Shown here piece by piece: positions 14,755 to 16,942 of a stretch of 16,942 nucleotides of DNA. The first letter of the stretch is position 1; each line of letters starts with the position of its first letter. The notes beneath the pieces were generated by a model. The model saw nothing but the letters and a program-made list of their open reading frames with translations. It was not told the DNA's origin and searched no databases. The DNA is from Flavobacteriaceae bacterium (GTDB taxonomy: Bacteria; Bacteroidota; Bacteroidia; Flavobacteriales; Flavobacteriaceae), in contig JAUWLK010000027.1 in the NCBI GenBank assembly GCA_030613745.1, positions 1 through 16,942 on the forward strand, read 5' to 3'. Made by a program: the position numbers and the translations under genes.

Positions 14755-16086
14755 TTACTCATCTTTCCAATTCAACCTATCCATTTGACTATATTGCCAA
14801 GGTGCTCCATTATTTTCAATATTGGTCATCATTACATTTAATTCTTGAGGAGCATCTGATTGCTCCATTACTAAATATCTTCGCAAATCAGTAATAATAG
14901 ACAATGGGTCAATATTGACAGGGCATTCTGTCACACAGGCATTACAACTTGTACAAGCCCAAATTTCTTCATTTGATATTGTTGTAAATAAAGATTTATC
15001 ATCTCCTTTTTCTTTAAAACTTTCAATACCATTTTTATCAATATATTTACCTACTTCTTCAATTCTATCACGAGTTTTCATCATTATAGCTCGTGGTGAA
15101 AGTTCTTTTCCTGTTTGATTTGCAGGGCATACTGATGTACATCTGCCACATTCTGTACAAGTATATGCATTCATCAATTGAACCCAGGATAAATCAAATA
15201 CATCACTAGCTCCAAACTTTTCAGGAGTTTCATCTGCTTCAGATTCAGTTGGAGTTGCGTAAGGATCTGCATCGGGATCTAGCATTAACTTAACTTCATC
15301 TGTTACCGATTGTATATTATCAAATTTCCCTAATGGATTTAAATTAGCATAGTATGTATTTGGAAATGCTAATAAAATATGCAAATGTTTTGAATAGTAT
15401 AAATAATTTAAAAAGATAAAAATTCCAATAATATGTATCCACCAAGATGTACGTTCAATTAAAATTAAAGTACTAACATTTTGAGGAAGTAAATTGGCAA
15501 TATATTGACTTATTGGAAAGCTTCCAGCTTCAATATAATGCTCATCTCCCATTTGCTGTAAATTATAATCAGCAGCGTTCATTAATAAGAACAAACTCAT
15601 TAATACCATTTCAAAATACAAAATATTCAAAGCATCATTTTTTGGCCAAGAAGTCATTTCTTTATTCCAAAATCTTGGAATTCGTAGTACCATCCTTCTA
15701 ATCCAATAAATAATCACAGATATAAGTACCAAAAATGCAAGTATTTCAAATGCACCTATTAAAAAATTATAGATTCCTCCTGGAAAAGAAAGTATACGAT
15801 GGGTACCAAATAAACCATCAATAATAATTTCTATAACTTCAATATTAATTATAATAAATCCTCCGTAAACAATTATGTGAAGTATTCCTGCAACAGGCCT
15901 TTTAATCATTTTAGATTGCCCTAAAGCAATGTTAATCATATTCTTCCACCTTTCGGAAGAATTATCACTACGATCAACATCTTTACCCAATTTGATGTTA
16001 CGAATAATTTTTTTAATATTTCGTACAAAAAAACCGACACCTACTATTAGCAGAATCGCAAAAAGAATATTTGAAATGTAAGACAT
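14755..16086 (-). CDS. membrane Fe-S oxidoreductase: heme-b-type membrane domain plus two 4Fe-4S clusters (HdrE/DsrM-like plus HdrD/DsrK N-terminal-like)
   Basis: A 443-residue fusion. The N-terminal half has about five membrane helices (near 5-22, 67-88, 105-128, 155-173, 214-236) with scattered histidines, resembling the nitrate-reductase-gamma/HdrE family that carries b hemes and reacts with quinones. The C-terminal cytosolic half holds two 4Fe-4S sites: C310-C313-C316-C320 (CTECGRCTSVC) and C378-C381-C384-C388 (CTSCNACVTEC). It should pass electrons between menaquinone and the CCG protein encoded 21 bp downstream. The physiological substrate is not known for this flavobacterial version. 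The ATG is preceded by a hairpin at 16086-16111. Identity of domains is firm; reaction is inferred. Confidence 0.9.
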   Translation of the reverse strand: MSYISNILFAILLIVGVGFFVRNIKKIIRNIKLGKDVDRSDNSSERWKNMINIALGQSKMIKRPVAGILHIIVYGGFIIINIEVIEIIIDGLFGTHRILSFPGGIYNFLIGAFEILAFLVLISVIIYWIRRMVLRIPRFWNKEMTSWPKNDALNILYFEMVLMSLFLLMNAADYNLQQMGDEHYIEAGSFPISQYIANLLPQNVSTLILIERTSWWIHIIGIFIFLNYLYYSKHLHILLAFPNTYYANLNPLGKFDNIQSVTDEVKLMLDPDADPYATPTESEADETPEKFGASDVFDLSWVQLMNAYTCTECGRCTSVCPANQTGKELSPRAIMMKTRDRIEEVGKYIDKNGIESFKEKGDDKSLFTTISNEEIWACTSCNACVTECPVNIDPLSIITDLRRYLVMEQSDAPQELNVMMTNIENNGAPWQYSQMDRLNWKDE

Positions 16087-16111
16087 GTAATATTTTATCT
16101 ATAAAATTACA
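16086..16111 (-). repeat. bulged hairpin abutting the start codon of the membrane Fe-S gene
   Basis: TGTAAT (16086-16091) pairs with ATTACA (16106-16111), and TTTAT (16094-16098) pairs with ATAAA (16101-16105). There is a two-base bulge and a CT loop. On the transcript it ends on the A of the ATG. It may tune initiation, or be chance in AT-rich DNA. Confidence 0.3.
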
Positions 16112-16201
16112 ATTTAAAATTTAACTTTTTCTTTTATTTTTCAGCGTAAAATTAAAAAAATAATAAAGGTTAATAACATATTTCTTATTAGAACTTATTA
16201 A

Positions 16202-16942
16202 CTAATTATTTATATCTTCTTTAGGCAGGTTATACGGTTTTTCTTTTTTACCAAATACCGAAATATGAACAAATCGCTTAGGGTGTAATTTAATTTCCCT
16301 AAGTAATTCTTCTAATTCTTTTGATGCGTTTTCTAAATTATCATATAATTTATCATCTTTAAGTAGCTTTCCTATAGTACCTTGGCCATTTTCAATACTA
16401 TCTAAAATTTTATTAAAGCTTTCTAATGTATTTTGCAGTTTAAATGCTGTAGCTCCAAGGTTAGCTTTTTGTAAAGAATCTGAAATTTGAGCAAAATTAC
16501 TCATTGCAATATTTGCATTATCAAATAAGCTGTCAATTTTAGAATTGTTTTCTTCAAATATTTTATCTGCTCTAAGGGAAAGGTTTTTAAATTTTTCAAG
16601 GGTTATACTCAAATTTTGTAAAGATATTTTTATATTTTTCTGATTTTGAGCATCAAGAACGTTATTAATATTTTGCATTACAGAATCGGTATTCACAACA
16701 AAACTCTCAACCTTTGATTGTAACGGAGCTATTTGTTCATTTAACACCCCTAGAATACCCGATTCAACTTCGCCACATAAAGTATCACCATCTTTTGCAA
16801 AATCAGCTCCATCTTGAATTAAATTTATTTTTAATGACTTACCACTTATAAAATCTGGACTATAAATTTGTGCAATACTATTTTTTGAAAAGGAGATTTT
16901 ATTTGTCAAATTTATATGAACAATTAAAATTCCTTTTTTATC
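16202..16942 (-). CDS. MCE/MlaD family protein, 5' partial
   Basis: The C-terminal 246 residues of a single-domain MCE protein, a periplasmic lipid-binding subunit of a Mla-like transport system. The frame is open to the window edge. The remaining MCE beta-barrel part reads KKGILIVHINLTNKI...SIAQIYSPDF, then SLKINLIQDG. After it comes a long helical stalk (about 60-205) rich in Leu, Asn and Ser heptads, expected to form a needle or coiled-coil tube. A basic tail ends HISVFGKKEKPYNLPKEDINN. An internal TTG at 16907-16909 would begin within the MCE fold, so it is not the start. The N-terminal membrane anchor lies outside the window. It is 115 bp upstream of the Fe-S gene on the same strand. Confidence 0.87.
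   Translation of the reverse strand, partial: DKKGILIVHINLTNKISFSKNSIAQIYSPDFISGKSLKINLIQDGADFAKDGDTLCGEVESGILGVLNEQIAPLQSKVESFVVNTDSVMQNINNVLDAQNQKNIKISLQNLSITLEKFKNLSLRADKIFEENNSKIDSLFDNANIAMSNFAQISDSLQKANLGATAFKLQNTLESFNKILDSIENGQGTIGKLLKDDKLYDNLENASKELEELLREIKLHPKRFVHISVFGKKEKPYNLPKEDINN

Noticed and set aside
14915..15118. 67-codon plus-strand frame within the membrane Fe-S gene
   Set aside because: Antisense shadow across the cysteine-rich region.

Overview
The window looks like a chromosome piece from a marine or soil flavobacterium (Bacteroidota, Flavobacteriia). The DNA is very AT-rich. The surface and envelope proteins are typical of the phylum: a TonB receptor with a carboxypeptidase-regulatory N-domain, relaxed lipoprotein signals, a SPOR protein and a single-domain MCE protein. 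Two promoters match the Bacteroidota -7 consensus TAnnTTTG (2571-2578 on +; 12359-12366 on -), and Shine-Dalgarno sites are weak or absent. No tRNA, rRNA, CRISPR array or intact insertion sequence was seen.

Left block (2-6896, + strand): an exported glycan and phosphate-ester degradation group. It holds a GH18 chitinase-like lipoprotein (5' end outside the window), an exported endonuclease/exonuclease/phosphatase-fold hydrolase and a NUDIX hydrolase in close series. A regulated promoter follows, then an 834-residue exported metallophosphoesterase fused to a PQQ-type beta-propeller, then a GH20 beta-N-acetylhexosaminidase lipoprotein. GH18 and GH20 together point to use of GlcNAc polymers such as chitin oligosaccharides or N-glycan cores.

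Middle (6897-8321): a graveyard at the point where the two strands converge. It contains a frameshifted excisionase-type HTH gene, the C-terminal stub of a Pif1/RecD-type helicase carrying a nonsense change and a one-base deletion, a 9-bp inverted repeat pair, and one intact hypothetical gene. It reads as the remains of a mobile element.

Right block (7732-16942, all - strand). Read in the direction of transcription: an MCE/MlaD protein (5' end outside the window), a membrane Fe-S oxidoreductase with heterodisulfide-reductase-like architecture, its CCG-domain partner, a SPOR envelope protein and MenA (menaquinone biosynthesis). These are followed by a small cysteine-motif membrane protein and an OprC/NosA-like candidate copper TonB receptor, which has a good terminator after it. 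Last come a UPF0173 metallo-hydrolase, a VOC protein and the hypothetical gene. The Fe-S pair, SPOR and menA are only 16-21 bp apart and probably co-transcribed. The cysteine protein plus receptor have their own promoter and two or three dyads that look like operator sites, which makes them the best candidate for a little-described metal-acquisition unit here. The MCE, quinone-linked Fe-S and menaquinone grouping is the second candidate.
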